A stretch of 64,000 nucleotides of DNA from Hyphomicrobiaceae bacterium (GTDB lineage: Bacteria > Pseudomonadota > Alphaproteobacteria > Rhizobiales > Hyphomicrobiaceae), in assembly GCA_023384095.1 (NCBI GenBank), contig JAHDXT010000001.1:248001-312000 (forward strand), written 5' to 3'. Numbering within the stretch: position 1 is the first letter of the stretch; each line of letters begins with the position of its first letter. Below the pieces are notes generated by a model, which saw nothing but the letters and a program-made list of their open reading frames with translations, was not told the origin of the DNA and did not search any database. The translations under genes and the position numbers were made by a program. Below are positions 30,525-39,153 of this stretch, piece after piece.

Positions 30525-32378
30525 ATGATTGGTCCCGGGCCGACGGGCCACAACACACGGGAGAAGACGATCGCAGTGTCTGCCCTGCTCCTCCGTCCGA
30601 CGATTGCGGCGCTGACGGCCTTTGCCGTCGCGGCAGCTCCGTTGTCGGAGCGGGCCGGCGCGGCGGTGAAGCTGACGCGCGCCGATTACGAAACCTGCCA
30701 GACCGGCGACGAGCAGGCGTTCCGGTCCGCCGTCGAGAGCATCACGCTGAAGGCCCTGCAGACCGGCCTGAAAGCGGTCGACTTCAAGGCTGTGGTGGCC
30801 GAGGAGTGGCGCCGCGCCGGACTCGACGAGATCATCGACAAGCGGGTCGACATCGCAGTCGCCGAGGTCCGCGAGGAGTCGAGCTGGGGCGACCTGCTGC
30901 AATCGCTCGCATACCAAGAGAAGTCCAAGGAGCTGGCGACCGCGGTCGCCGAGCGCGTCTACCGCTCGGAGCCGGCGAAGGCCGCCATCGGAGAGCTCGC
31001 CGTCGGTGTCGGCAAGGATGTGGGCCGCAACATCGAGCTCGCCACGCTCGACGCCGCCGAGCCGTCGCTGCAGTGCCTGCAGGCGTTCCTCGGCCCGCGC
31101 TTCGGCTCGACGGTTTCAAGGGTCGTCGCCAAGGACGCCGGCAAGGAGTTCGCCATCGACCCGGAGACCGCCAAGGCGCGGGTGCCGGCCACGGCGGTGC
31201 TGATCGAAGGCGGCGAGGGGCTGGCCGGCGCCGTCATCCTGCTGGTCCGCCGTCAGCTCTCCAACCTGGCGGCGCGCATCGGGCACAGGATCGTCGGCGC
31301 CGTGCTCGGCCGCCTGGTATCGATCGTCGCCGGCGGCGTCGGCGTGGTGCTGATCGCCAAGGACATCTGGGAGCTGCGCAGCGGCGTGCTGCCGATCATC
31401 GCCGAGGAGATGAAATCGAAGGCGACCAGGGACCGGGTGCAGGAGGAGCTGGCGCGGACGATCTCCGAGCAGCTCGACGAGCAGGTGCGCGAGATCGCCA
31501 CCAAGGCGGCTGACCGCATCGTCGAGATCTGGCGCGAGTTCCGCCGCGCCCACGCCAAGGTGCTCGAGCTCGCCGAGCGCAGCGCGCCGTTCAGGGCCTT
31601 TCTGGACGCCGCGCGCCCGGAGCAGCTTGCCCGCATCGACGAGGTGGTGGGCCTCGTCGCTGCGGGCGAGGGCGACCCGGGCGTGCTCGCGCGCCTCCAG
31701 GACGGCACGCTGCATACCGCCGTCAACACTCTGGCCGAGCCCGGCATGGACATCGCGCGCGACACGCGCTCGCTCGATGCCGCCCTCCGCTGGTCGGCGA
31801 TCGCCGGCGACCGTCTCGGGCTCCTGGTCGAGCACGGGATCCACAAGCGCGCCAAAGCCGACGATTTCACCAAGTCTTCGCTCGCCCGCATCTTCGCGCT
31901 CGACGACAGGCTGGCCGCGGTGCGGCTTGCAGGCATCGACCGCAGCGCACGCGACGTGTTGTTCGAGCTGGAGGACGGCGACCTGAGGACGCTGGCGCGC
32001 AGCCTTGCCGAGCCGGAGCTCGGCACGCTCGCAAGCTATCTGACCGGACTCGAGAGGAGCGCGAGCCAGCGCGTCCTGCGCGCCGTGGCGCAGAGCCCGG
32101 CGAAGATGCAGGTGCTCGCCCCGGCGCGGGTGCGCGACGCGGTGCTGGCGAGCCGCGACCAGAACGCCGCCGTCGCCATGATGCTGCGCACCGGCTCGCT
32201 CCCCAACCCGGCGACGGTCGGCGCTGACTTCGGCCTCGCCTTCAATGGCGAGGTCAGCCCGGTGCTGCTGTGGGAGAAGCACGCCGTTCTGCTCGTCGTG
32301 CTGGCCTTGCTGGCGCTCGTTACGCTCCTCCTGCTGAAGCGGCTCCTGTTCGGCCGGCGGCGCAGGGCGGCGGCTTGA
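30525..32378 (+). CDS. large secreted or membrane-anchored protein of unknown function
   Basis: A 617-residue protein from ATG 30525; GTG 30576, with GGGAG about 12 bases upstream, is an alternative that would place the signal sequence (SALLLRPTIAALTAFAVAAA) at the very N-terminus. After the signal come about 200 mostly helical residues with two cysteines. A hydrophobic region follows near residues 225-290 (IVGAVLGRLVSIVAGGVGVV), then a long helical, coiled-coil-prone part with repeated LAxLEDGDLRTLARSLAEP-like elements. A C-terminal membrane helix ends it (VLLVVLALLALVTLLLLKRL then FGRRRR). No family recognised. It is followed after 17 bases by the YbjQ gene. Confidence 0.8.
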   Translation: MIGPGPTGHNTREKTIAVSALLLRPTIAALTAFAVAAAPLSERAGAAVKLTRADYETCQTGDEQAFRSAVESITLKALQTGLKAVDFKAVVAEEWRRAGLDEIIDKRVDIAVAEVREESSWGDLLQSLAYQEKSKELATAVAERVYRSEPAKAAIGELAVGVGKDVGRNIELATLDAAEPSLQCLQAFLGPRFGSTVSRVVAKDAGKEFAIDPETAKARVPATAVLIEGGEGLAGAVILLVRRQLSNLAARIGHRIVGAVLGRLVSIVAGGVGVVLIAKDIWELRSGVLPIIAEEMKSKATRDRVQEELARTISEQLDEQVREIATKAADRIVEIWREFRRAHAKVLELAERSAPFRAFLDAARPEQLARIDEVVGLVAAGEGDPGVLARLQDGTLHTAVNTLAEPGMDIARDTRSLDAALRWSAIAGDRLGLLVEHGIHKRAKADDFTKSSLARIFALDDRLAAVRLAGIDRSARDVLFELEDGDLRTLARSLAEPELGTLASYLTGLERSASQRVLRAVAQSPAKMQVLAPARVRDAVLASRDQNAAVAMMLRTGSLPNPATVGADFGLAFNGEVSPVLLWEKHAVLLVVLALLALVTLLLLKRLLFGRRRRAAA

Positions 32379-32395
32379 GGCTCGCTGCGGATCGG

Positions 32396-32734
32396 ATGAG
32401 GTCGATGGACGCGATGCGGCTGGTGACCACCGAGACGATCGACGAGCCGGTCGCCCACGGCGAGCTGATCTATGCCTGCGCCGTTAGCGGCGCCAACGTG
32501 CTGCGCGACATGCGCGAGGCGATCACCAACACCATCGGCGGCGAGATGACCCGCTACGAGGCTCTGCTCGACAAGACCATCGCGCGGGCGCTCGCCAGCC
32601 TCTCCGAACGGGCGCGCGAGAAGGGCTACGACGGCGTGCTGGCGGTGCGCATCTCGCACCCGGTCATCACCAACGGAGCGGTCGAGGTCGTGGTGGCCGG
32701 CACCGGTTACCGCCGCGCACCGCCTCCGCGATGA
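32396..32734 (+). CDS. YbjQ/UPF0145 family protein
   Basis: A 112-residue cytosolic protein (starts at 32405 and 32414 are also possible). It shows the UPF0145/YbjQ features: TTETIDEPVAHGELIYAC, an internal RDMREAITNTIGGEMTRYE helix and KGYDGVLAVRISHP. The family folds as pentamers or similar rings and is sometimes called heavy-metal-binding on thin evidence. Probably co-transcribed with the 617-residue protein. It converges on ndh with an 18-base gap. Confidence 0.85.
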   Translation: MRSMDAMRLVTTETIDEPVAHGELIYACAVSGANVLRDMREAITNTIGGEMTRYEALLDKTIARALASLSERAREKGYDGVLAVRISHPVITNGAVEVVVAGTGYRRAPPPR

Positions 32735-32752
32735 GCCACGGCAAGCGGCGGC

Positions 32753-34072
32753 TCAGTGCAGCTTGACCCGCGGCCGGGTGGCGCCGCGCAGCCAGGCCCC
32801 GACCGTGGCCAGGATGGCCGAGCCCCAGCCGAACAGCACCGCCTGGTGGCGCTTGTAAAGCCAGCGATAGATCAGCCGCGCGACGAGGCCGTCCACGCGC
32901 ATCCGGCGGCCACCCATGAACCCCACCACCGTACCGATCGTATTCGCCTCGCCGAGCGACACGAGCGAGCCGAAGTCGTTGTACCGGAACGGCTGGACCG
33001 GCTTGCCGGCCAGCATCCGGGGAATGGCCTTGACGAGATAGCGCGCCTGCTGCTCCGCCGCCTGGGCCCGCGGCGGCACCGTGCCCTTCTTTCCGATCCA
33101 TGGCGCCGCCGCGCAGTCGCCGATCGCCAGCACGCGGGCATCGCGCGTCGTCTGCAGCGTGCCCGTGACCACGATCTGGTCGTGCCGGTTGGTCTCGAGG
33201 CCAGCCAGCTCCTTCAGGCTGCCCGGCGCCTTGACGCCGGCGGCCCACACCGCCAGATCGGCCGGGTAGCGGTTGCCGCTCTTCGTTTCGACATGATCGG
33301 CGGCGACCGCGACCACCTCCTCGGAGTTCCTGACCACGACGCCGAGACCGCCGAGCACGTCCATGATCGCATCGGAGGCGCCCGCCGGCAGCTCCTGCAG
33401 GACGCGCGGGTCCGCGTTCAGGATCGTCAGCCGGATGAAGCGGTCCGCGTCGAGATCGTCGAGGCCGTAGTCCATCAGCACGCGGGTCGTGGAGCGCAGC
33501 TCGGCCGCAAGCTCCACGCCCGTCGCCCCGCCGCCGGCGATGACGACGTCGATGCGCTGCTGCCGCCGCGGAGGATCGGCATAGTTCGCCCGCAGGCATT
33601 TGTTGACGAGCCGGCGATGAAAGTCGCTCGCTTCCTCGACGTCATCGAGCGAGTAGGTGTGATCGGCCACGCCCGGCACGCCGAAGGTGTTGGCGATGCT
33701 GCCGAGCGCCAGGACCGCGACGTCGAACGGCAGCAGCCGCGGCGGGATGACGACGCCCTCCTCGTCGTAGACCGCCGCCACGTGGACCTGCCGGCCATTG
33801 CGATCGAGACCGTCGAAAGCGCCGCGGCAGAAGGTGAAGCCGTGCCAGCGCGCCAGCGCCATGTAGTCCACCTCATCCGTGCTCGGATACATGCTGCCCG
33901 ACGCCACCTCGTGCAGCAGCGGCTTCCAGACGTGCGTCTCCTGCCGGTCGACCAGCGTCACGTCGAGGCGCTTGCGGCGACGCAGCCCGGCAAGGCCGAT
34001 GGCGAGCTCGAGGCCGCCGGCTCCGCCGCCCACCACGACCACGCGTGGCCGCTCGCTCGGACGCTCCGCCAT
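32753..34072 (-). CDS. ndh: type II NADH dehydrogenase (NDH-2)
   Basis: A 439-residue single-subunit, non-proton-pumping NADH:quinone oxidoreductase on the inner face of the membrane. FAD-binding VVVVGGGAGGLELA (about residues 11-24), NAD-binding IAGGGATGVELAAEL (about 168), AIGDCAAAPW and the C-terminal membrane-association helices (KRHQAVLFGWGSAILATVGA) are all present. The ATG overlaps the sdhB-like stop by one base (TGATG), so translation is coupled. Pairing NDH-2 with an iron-sulfur subunit is unusual. Confidence 0.92.
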   Translation of the reverse strand: MAERPSERPRVVVVGGGAGGLELAIGLAGLRRRKRLDVTLVDRQETHVWKPLLHEVASGSMYPSTDEVDYMALARWHGFTFCRGAFDGLDRNGRQVHVAAVYDEEGVVIPPRLLPFDVAVLALGSIANTFGVPGVADHTYSLDDVEEASDFHRRLVNKCLRANYADPPRRQQRIDVVIAGGGATGVELAAELRSTTRVLMDYGLDDLDADRFIRLTILNADPRVLQELPAGASDAIMDVLGGLGVVVRNSEEVVAVAADHVETKSGNRYPADLAVWAAGVKAPGSLKELAGLETNRHDQIVVTGTLQTTRDARVLAIGDCAAAPWIGKKGTVPPRAQAAEQQARYLVKAIPRMLAGKPVQPFRYNDFGSLVSLGEANTIGTVVGFMGGRRMRVDGLVARLIYRWLYKRHQAVLFGWGSAILATVGAWLRGATRPRVKLH

Positions 34073-34854
34073 CAGCCGCTTTGCCGCTTCACGAGCCGCC
34101 TGCGCAAGGAGGCGATGGCCTCGGCAGGGTTCAGGTTTTTGGGGCAGACCTTGGCGCAGTTGAGAATCTGACGGCAGCCGTAGGCGCCCATCGGCTCCGA
34201 CACGCGGTCGAGCCGCTCGTCGGTGGCCTGGTCGCGGCTGTCCTCGACCCAGCGCGTCGCCTGAAGAAGAACGGCGGGACCGAGAAAGCGCTCCGGGTTC
34301 CACCAGTAGCTGGGACAGGCGCCCGAGCAGCAGGCGCAAAGGATGCATTCATAAAGTCCGTTCAGCCGCTCCCGGTCCTCGGGCGACTGCAGCCATTCCT
34401 GCTCCGGCTCCGGCTCCTTCGTCTGCAGCCACGGCTGCATGGCGTGGTACTGGCGGAAGAACTGACCGAGATCCGGGACGAGATCGCGGATCACGTGCAT
34501 GTGCGGCAGCGGGTAGACGCTGACGGTGGAGCCCAGCTTGTCGAGCGGCTTCAAGCAGGCTAGGACGTTGTCGCCGTTGATGTTCATCGAGCACGAGCCG
34601 CAGATGCCCTCGCGGCACGAGCGGCGGAAGGCGAGCGTCGAATCGATCTCGTTCTTGATCTTGAGGAGGGCGTCGAGAACCATCGGCCCGCAGCGGTCGA
34701 GGTCGATCCAGTATGTGTCGAGACTCGGCAGGCGGCCGGGTTCCGGAACCCAGCGATAGACGCGCAGCGCCTTCCAGCGGCCGTGGCGGCCGGGCTCGTT
34801 CCAGGTGCGGCCCTTCGTGATCCTCGAATTGGCAGGCAGCCGAAGTTGAACCAC
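34072..34854 (-). CDS. sdhB: succinate dehydrogenase/fumarate reductase iron-sulfur subunit, orphan
   Basis: A 260-residue SdhB/FrdB protein with all three cluster motifs: SCREGICGSC...LAC for [2Fe-2S], CILCACCSGACPSYWW for [4Fe-4S] and CRQILNCAKVCPKNLNP for [3Fe-4S]. Length and the DRCGPMVLDALLKIKNEID segment are normal for SdhB. No sdhA, sdhC or sdhD lies beside it; instead it is coupled to NDH-2. Either the main sdh operon is elsewhere and this is a second copy, or the protein passes electrons in an unconventional complex. ATG 34854 fits the family start. Confidence 0.9.
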   Translation of the reverse strand: MVQLRLPANSRITKGRTWNEPGRHGRWKALRVYRWVPEPGRLPSLDTYWIDLDRCGPMVLDALLKIKNEIDSTLAFRRSCREGICGSCSMNINGDNVLACLKPLDKLGSTVSVYPLPHMHVIRDLVPDLGQFFRQYHAMQPWLQTKEPEPEQEWLQSPEDRERLNGLYECILCACCSGACPSYWWNPERFLGPAVLLQATRWVEDSRDQATDERLDRVSEPMGAYGCRQILNCAKVCPKNLNPAEAIASLRRRLVKRQSG

Positions 34855-34930
34855 GGGCAGAAATCTCCGAAAGCCGGATAACGCGCAAGGCGGCGCCGGG
34901 TTCGCCCTCGGCGCGGCCTGGCTCGAGCTC

Positions 34931-35824
34931 CTAGCTTCGGCGGGCGGCGAGCGTCACGCCCGTCAAGATGAGCACCAGGCCGCAGACATGGAAGAGCCGC
35001 AGGCTCTCGCCGAGCAGCAGCCATGCCAGCAGTGAGGCGTAGAGCGGAACGAGGTGCATGAACGGGCCGGCTCGCGGCGCGCCGATCAGCTCGATGCCCC
35101 TGCTCCAGGCCGCATAGCCGAGAAAGCTCGTGAACACGCCGGCGTAGCCGATGGCCAGCACCGTCGACCAGGTCAACTGCAGCGGAAAGCCGATCGCGTG
35201 CTCCCAGATCGCGAACGGCACGTTGGCCACAGCCGAAATTGCCGCCAGCGCCGCCATGAAGCCAAACCCGCTGATCTCCGGTCTCAAGCGCAGACACGCG
35301 CTGAAGATCGCCCACAGGGTCATGTTCAGGAACACGAGGAGATCGCCGAAATTGAAAGTCAGCCCTGCGAGCAGGGCCCAGCTCCCCTGGGCGACGATGA
35401 CCAGCACGCCTGCGAGCGAGATCGCGATGCCGATGAGCTGCACACTGCGCACCCGGTCGCGGAAGATCAGCACGCTCGTCAGCACGATGAGCGCCGGCGT
35501 GACCGAGTTCATCACCGAAACGTTTATGGCCGTCGTGAAGATGAGCGCGACGTACTGCAGCGTGCTGAACGCTGCGCCACCGATCAATGCCAGCAGCAGA
35601 ACAGCGCCGGGCCGCTCGACGATGCCTGCCCAGTCGCGCCGCCAGGTCGTCCTGATCAGGGGCGTAAGGAGCAGGAATACGAGAATCCAGCGGAAGACCG
35701 ACAACCCGGCTGGCGGGACCTGGCCGGCAATGGCGCGGCCGACCACGTGATTGCCGGCCCAGAACAGCGGCGCCAGCGCCAGCATGATATACGCGTTGTT
35801 GCGGATTCCCGAGGGGCGGGTCAT
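34931..35824 (-). CDS. EamA-family (DMT) transporter
   Basis: A 297-residue inner-membrane protein with ten predicted helices arranged as two EamA repeats. The first repeat carries ALAPLFWAGNHVVGRAIAG and the second NMTLWAIFSACLRLR and VFTSFLGYAAWSRGIE. Drug/metabolite exporters of this kind move amino acids or metabolites; the substrate is not predictable. It stands alone, 76 bases downstream of nothing on its strand but the sdhB promoter region, and is divergent from the FetAB pair. Confidence 0.9.
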   Translation of the reverse strand: MTRPSGIRNNAYIMLALAPLFWAGNHVVGRAIAGQVPPAGLSVFRWILVFLLLTPLIRTTWRRDWAGIVERPGAVLLLALIGGAAFSTLQYVALIFTTAINVSVMNSVTPALIVLTSVLIFRDRVRSVQLIGIAISLAGVLVIVAQGSWALLAGLTFNFGDLLVFLNMTLWAIFSACLRLRPEISGFGFMAALAAISAVANVPFAIWEHAIGFPLQLTWSTVLAIGYAGVFTSFLGYAAWSRGIELIGAPRAGPFMHLVPLYASLLAWLLLGESLRLFHVCGLVLILTGVTLAARRS

Positions 35825-35970
35825 TGCGTTTCTTCAGGTAAGATGCCTGGGCAAAGCGAAACTAGACGCTGTTGCGCGCCGGGGCCATGCTTTCCACAGG
35901 CATCATGGTCGAAGCCGCACGCCCTTGATAAGGCTTCGCATCGGAAATCTCGAAGGGACCAGGCGGCGCC

Positions 35971-36597
35971 GTGCTCAGGGTCGAGAAGCTGAAGGTCGGC
36001 AGGCTGCCGCCGCTGTCGTTCGCGGTGGCCGGCGCGGAATGCCTGTCGATAGAGGGTCCATCGGGGTCCGGCAAGTCGCGGCTGCTGCGCGCCGTCGCCG
36101 ACCTCGACGACGCCCAGGGCTACGTCTTTCTGGAGGGCGCCGAGCGCCGTGAGATGCCGGCGCCCGAGTGGCGTCGCCGGGTCCGCTATATCGCCTCGGA
36201 GCCAGGCTGGTGGGCGGCGACGGGCCGCGAGCACTTCCCGGCCGGCGCAGGCCAGGGCTCGCGGCTGGAGCGCCTTCTCGACGCGCTCGGGCTCGACGCG
36301 CGGCTCCTCGACCAGCCCATCGGCCGGCTCTCGACGGGAGAGCGGCTGCGGCTGGCGCTGGCGCGGGGACTGATGGACGAGCCGCGCGTGCTGCTGCTCG
36401 ACGAGCCGACGGCCGCTCTCGACGCACAATCGACGGCGCTCGTGGACGAGCTCATCAAATTCCAGCTCCTCGCCGGCCGTGCCGTCCTGCTCGTCAGCCA
36501 CGATCCGGCCGAGATCGCCCGCCTGGCGCACCAGAGACTGCAGCTCGGCGCCGTGGATCATCTCACTCCGCAGCCGGGCGGGGGCCGGGCGCGATGA
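35971..36597 (+). CDS. fetA: ABC transporter ATPase, FetA/YbbL type
   Basis: A 208-residue ATPase starting at GTG 35971. Walker A GPSGSGKS (residues 30-37), signature LSTGERLRLALARGL and Walker B VLLLDEPTAALD are intact; the protein is short, as usual for YbbL. It overlaps the membrane partner by 4 bases (ATGA). FetAB of E. coli exports iron and raises peroxide resistance; the same role is inferred from the gene pair. The spacing to EamA (147 bases, divergent) leaves room for a promoter. Confidence 0.85.
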   Translation: MLRVEKLKVGRLPPLSFAVAGAECLSIEGPSGSGKSRLLRAVADLDDAQGYVFLEGAERREMPAPEWRRRVRYIASEPGWWAATGREHFPAGAGQGSRLERLLDALGLDARLLDQPIGRLSTGERLRLALARGLMDEPRVLLLDEPTAALDAQSTALVDELIKFQLLAGRAVLLVSHDPAEIARLAHQRLQLGAVDHLTPQPGGGRAR

Positions 36598-37391
36598 GCT
36601 ACGTCCCGCTGTCATGGCTCGACCTGTCGGCGGCGGCCGTGCTGATCGTCATCAACGGCGGCCTTTCGTGGGCGCTCCGCCTCGGGCTCGAGCGCAGCAT
36701 CGCGCTCGCCACGTTGCGCATGATCGTCCAGCTCGGCGCCATCGGCTTCGTTCTGAAGTTCGTGTTCGAGCAGACCTCGCCGCTGCTGACGGCCGCAATG
36801 GCGCTCGTCATGGTGGCTGTAGCCGGGCACGAGGCGCTCGCGCGTCAGGAAACGCGCATCGGCGGCTGGGCGGCCTACGGCATCGGCACCGGCACGCTGT
36901 TCTTCGTCGGGCTGCTGGCGACGGTCTACACCATGACCGTCGTCATCGGCCCGGAGCCTTGGTATGCGCCGCGCTACGTGCTGCCGATTCTCGGCATGAT
37001 CCTCGGCAACACGCTGACCGGCGTCGCGCTCGTGTTCAATGCCGTCACGCAGGCCGCCAGGCGCGATCGGGCCGCCATCGAGGCGCGCCTCGCCCTCGGG
37101 GCGACACGGTTCGAGGCAACGTCCGGCGTCGTCCTGCATGCGGTCAAGACGGGGCTCATGCCGATCCTCAACGCCATGGCGGCGTCGGGCATCGTCACCC
37201 TGCCGGGGATGATGACCGGTCAGATCCTCGCCGGGATCGACCCCATCGAGGCCGCCAAGTATCAGATCATGATCATGTTCCTGATCTCGGCGGCGACCGC
37301 GCTCGGGGTCATGACGGCAGCGGTGGGCGGTGCCTGGCTGATCACCGATGCGCGGCACAGGCTGCGCGTGGCCATGCTCGGCGCAGCCTGA
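36594..37391 (+). CDS. fetB: ABC transporter permease, FetB/YbbM type
   Basis: A 265-residue UPF0014/YbbM membrane protein with about seven helices. It contains the conserved LRMIVQLGAIGFVLKFVF, GMILGNTLTGVALVFNAV, the EARLALGATRFEA coupling loop and GIVTLPGMMTGQILAGIDP, all typical of FetB. Translationally coupled to fetA. Predicted inner-membrane component of an iron exporter. Confidence 0.92.
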   Translation: MSYVPLSWLDLSAAAVLIVINGGLSWALRLGLERSIALATLRMIVQLGAIGFVLKFVFEQTSPLLTAAMALVMVAVAGHEALARQETRIGGWAAYGIGTGTLFFVGLLATVYTMTVVIGPEPWYAPRYVLPILGMILGNTLTGVALVFNAVTQAARRDRAAIEARLALGATRFEATSGVVLHAVKTGLMPILNAMAASGIVTLPGMMTGQILAGIDPIEAAKYQIMIMFLISAATALGVMTAAVGGAWLITDARHRLRVAMLGAA

Positions 37392-37417
37392 ATGCCGGCT
37401 GCAGAATCCCGGTGCGA

Positions 37418-37735
37418 TCAGTTCTTCTTGGCCGGCGCGCTGCCCGGCCAGCACACCGTCGCCTCGGCCCTGCAGGTGTGCTCGTCGAAGACGACGAAGT
37501 CGAGAAACAGCTCGCAGGAAACCGTCTTCTTGCCGATGGTGTATTTCTTGATGCCGCGCTCGGCCGTCCACTGTGCGACGTACTTGTCCAGCAGCGCCTT
37601 GGCGTCCTTGGTCGGGCCGTCCTTGCCGTAATCGTTGACGGAGAAGCCCAGACGCGTGCAGGCCGCGTCTGCCGGCGCGGCCTGAGCCAGTAGCACGGCG
37701 GCAGCCGCCGCAGCGGCGAGCTTTCGGGAAACCAT
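37418..37735 (-). CDS. small secreted four-cysteine protein (family member 1)
   Basis: A 105-residue protein. ATG 37735 follows a G6 ribosome site. Signal peptide to about residue 24 (AAAAAAVLLAQAAPADAA). The mature domain has four cysteines in the pattern C-x47-C-x13-C-x6-C, ending TCRAEATVCW. The same C-x6-C ending with an alanine-rich core occurs in the proteins at 38714 and 39154, so these are divergent paralogues. Two disulfides in the periplasm are likely. Function unknown. Confidence 0.8.
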   Translation of the reverse strand: MVSRKLAAAAAAAVLLAQAAPADAACTRLGFSVNDYGKDGPTKDAKALLDKYVAQWTAERGIKKYTIGKKTVSCELFLDFVVFDEHTCRAEATVCWPGSAPAKKN

Positions 37736-37938
37736 ACTGAACCCCCCTGGTAACGCATGGCATGGAGCCAATGCACCGACGTATAGCGGTGCGCATTTGG
37801 GCTGGCCAGCGCCGAGCGCGAAGGTCGCGCTGACGCGCCTCGCGGCGTTGCCGAACTGCTCCAGATGCCTGGACGCGAGCGCATCGGCGAGGCCGGTTTC
37901 CGGAGCCGGAGCCGGCCGCGCTGCGATCCTGCCGCGAC

Positions 37939-38301
37939 TCAGTTCTGATAAGGCGCGTCGCCGCCGCGGGGCGCGATGGCGGAATCGAAGAAGAAGCCGT
38001 GATCGAACGGCCCGAACCGCGTCTGGCGGTCGAGCATGGGATCACGATAGGCGTTGATCCCGCCGAAGAGGGTGCGGCTGTTGCCGTAGGTGTTGATCAC
38101 GTCCTCCGGCACGTAGGAGTACCCGCCGCCGCGCCGCACCGCGTAGCCGTACACTTTGGGCTTGCCCGCACGGTAGTAGCTCGCCGCCGGATAGGCGGCG
38201 TAAACACCTGACCGGCTCTTGACGCCATGCGCCCCCGCCGGGCCTGCGAGCAATGCCGCCGCAAGACCGAAAGCCGCACCCAGTTGCACTGTACGCTTCA
38301 T
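37939..38301 (-). CDS. small secreted Tyr/Gly-rich protein
   Basis: A 120-residue protein with a signal peptide (MKRTVQLGAAFGLAAALLAG, cleavage after AGA). The mature part is rich in Tyr, Gly and Arg and has no cysteine, with motifs VRRGGGYSYVPEDVINTYGN and RFGPFDHGFFFDS. ATG 38301 was chosen on the AGGCAGGG ribosome site. It lies between members of the four-cysteine family on the same strand but is not related to them. Function unknown. Confidence 0.75.
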   Translation of the reverse strand: MKRTVQLGAAFGLAAALLAGPAGAHGVKSRSGVYAAYPAASYYRAGKPKVYGYAVRRGGGYSYVPEDVINTYGNSRTLFGGINAYRDPMLDRQTRFGPFDHGFFFDSAIAPRGGDAPYQN

Positions 38302-38465
38302 GGCCACCCTGCCTTTCGCCTGAGAACCCGATCGCTGCAGGATAACGGAAAAAGGAAACGGGCGGGGTAACTCGCACCAGCCAGCTTAGCGACATGGTGA
38401 CTCTGCGGCGGGGCCGCCACAGGTTTCACGGCTGGCGCCGGCAGGTGGCGATGCGCGGCATCACG

Positions 38466-38487
38466 CGATCACAATGTCGTGTGATCG
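38466..38487. promoter_or_regulatory. palindrome in the 38302-38713 gap
   Basis: A perfect 8-6-8 inverted repeat, CGATCACA-ATGTCG-TGTGATCG, about 165 bases upstream of the ATG at 38301. It resembles a two-fold operator. The 412-base gap otherwise contains the hairpin at 38617 and no credible gene. Confidence 0.35.
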
Positions 38488-38616
38488 ATAAAATGCACGC
38501 TGCGCGTGCGCCGCGGTCGGTGCGGTATCGCGAAAATCCCGGGACGTCACCGTCTCGGGTGCTTGCGCGCATTTCGGTACAACCCAGTCACGACTGGCAC
38601 CGCTGATCCGCCCTCG

Positions 38617-38640
38617 CTGGCGCCGCCTGTTCGGCGCCAG
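38617..38640 (-). terminator. hairpin after four-cysteine protein 2
   Basis: A perfect 9-base-pair stem CTGGCGCCG / CGGCGCCAG with a 6-base loop, about 75 bases past the stop at 38714 on the minus strand. There is no T-run, so a structural 3' end or weak terminator. Confidence 0.4.
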
Positions 38641-38713
38641 ATTCGAGCGGCGGCGATGGGCCCTGACGACCCGGCTCTGGATGCTCCCGGCCGGCGTCAC
38701 TCAGGGCGTCGCG

Positions 38714-38983
38714 TCACTTGCACGCGCGCTGCTTGGCGGTGCAGGTGGACATCAGCATGTTGGCGTCGCACTTCATCGCGACCTTGCCGCTCGCCTTGCC
38801 GCCGTAGCTGCTGATCGACTGGCCGAGCGCGTTGGTCGCCATGACCTTCGCAATGTCCTGCGTGAGGCCCGTTGCGCTGCCGCCGGCCATCACGCACTTG
38901 GCCGCTTCGGCCGTTGCAGTGACGAGCGTCGTCAGCGCGATGAGCGCGCCAGCGCCCAGAGCCACGAGACGTAGCGTATTCAT
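38714..38983 (-). CDS. small secreted four-cysteine protein (family member 2)
   Basis: An 89-residue protein. ATG 38983 has GGAGG 8 bases upstream. The signal peptide (RLVALGAGALIALTTLVTATA) ends before AEAAKC. Cysteines follow the pattern C-x41-C-x8-C-x6-C, ending TCTAKQRACK. It is the shortest of the three paralogues. The middle GQSISSYGGKASGKVAMKC is small-residue rich. Predicted periplasmic and disulfide-bonded; function unknown. Confidence 0.8.
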   Translation of the reverse strand: MNTLRLVALGAGALIALTTLVTATAEAAKCVMAGGSATGLTQDIAKVMATNALGQSISSYGGKASGKVAMKCDANMLMSTCTAKQRACK

Positions 38984-39153
38984 AACTTGCCTCCAGAGCA
39001 CAGATCCAAAACACCTCACTATGCTCAAGAAGGGGATCGTCGGTTAAGGGACAAACGCGCGAACTGGGGAGAGTTGCTGACGAATTGCCGCCGGCGCGTG
39101 GCCGGCAGGCAACGCCGGATTAAGCGCAATCAGCTTCGGATCGCCTCGAGGCT

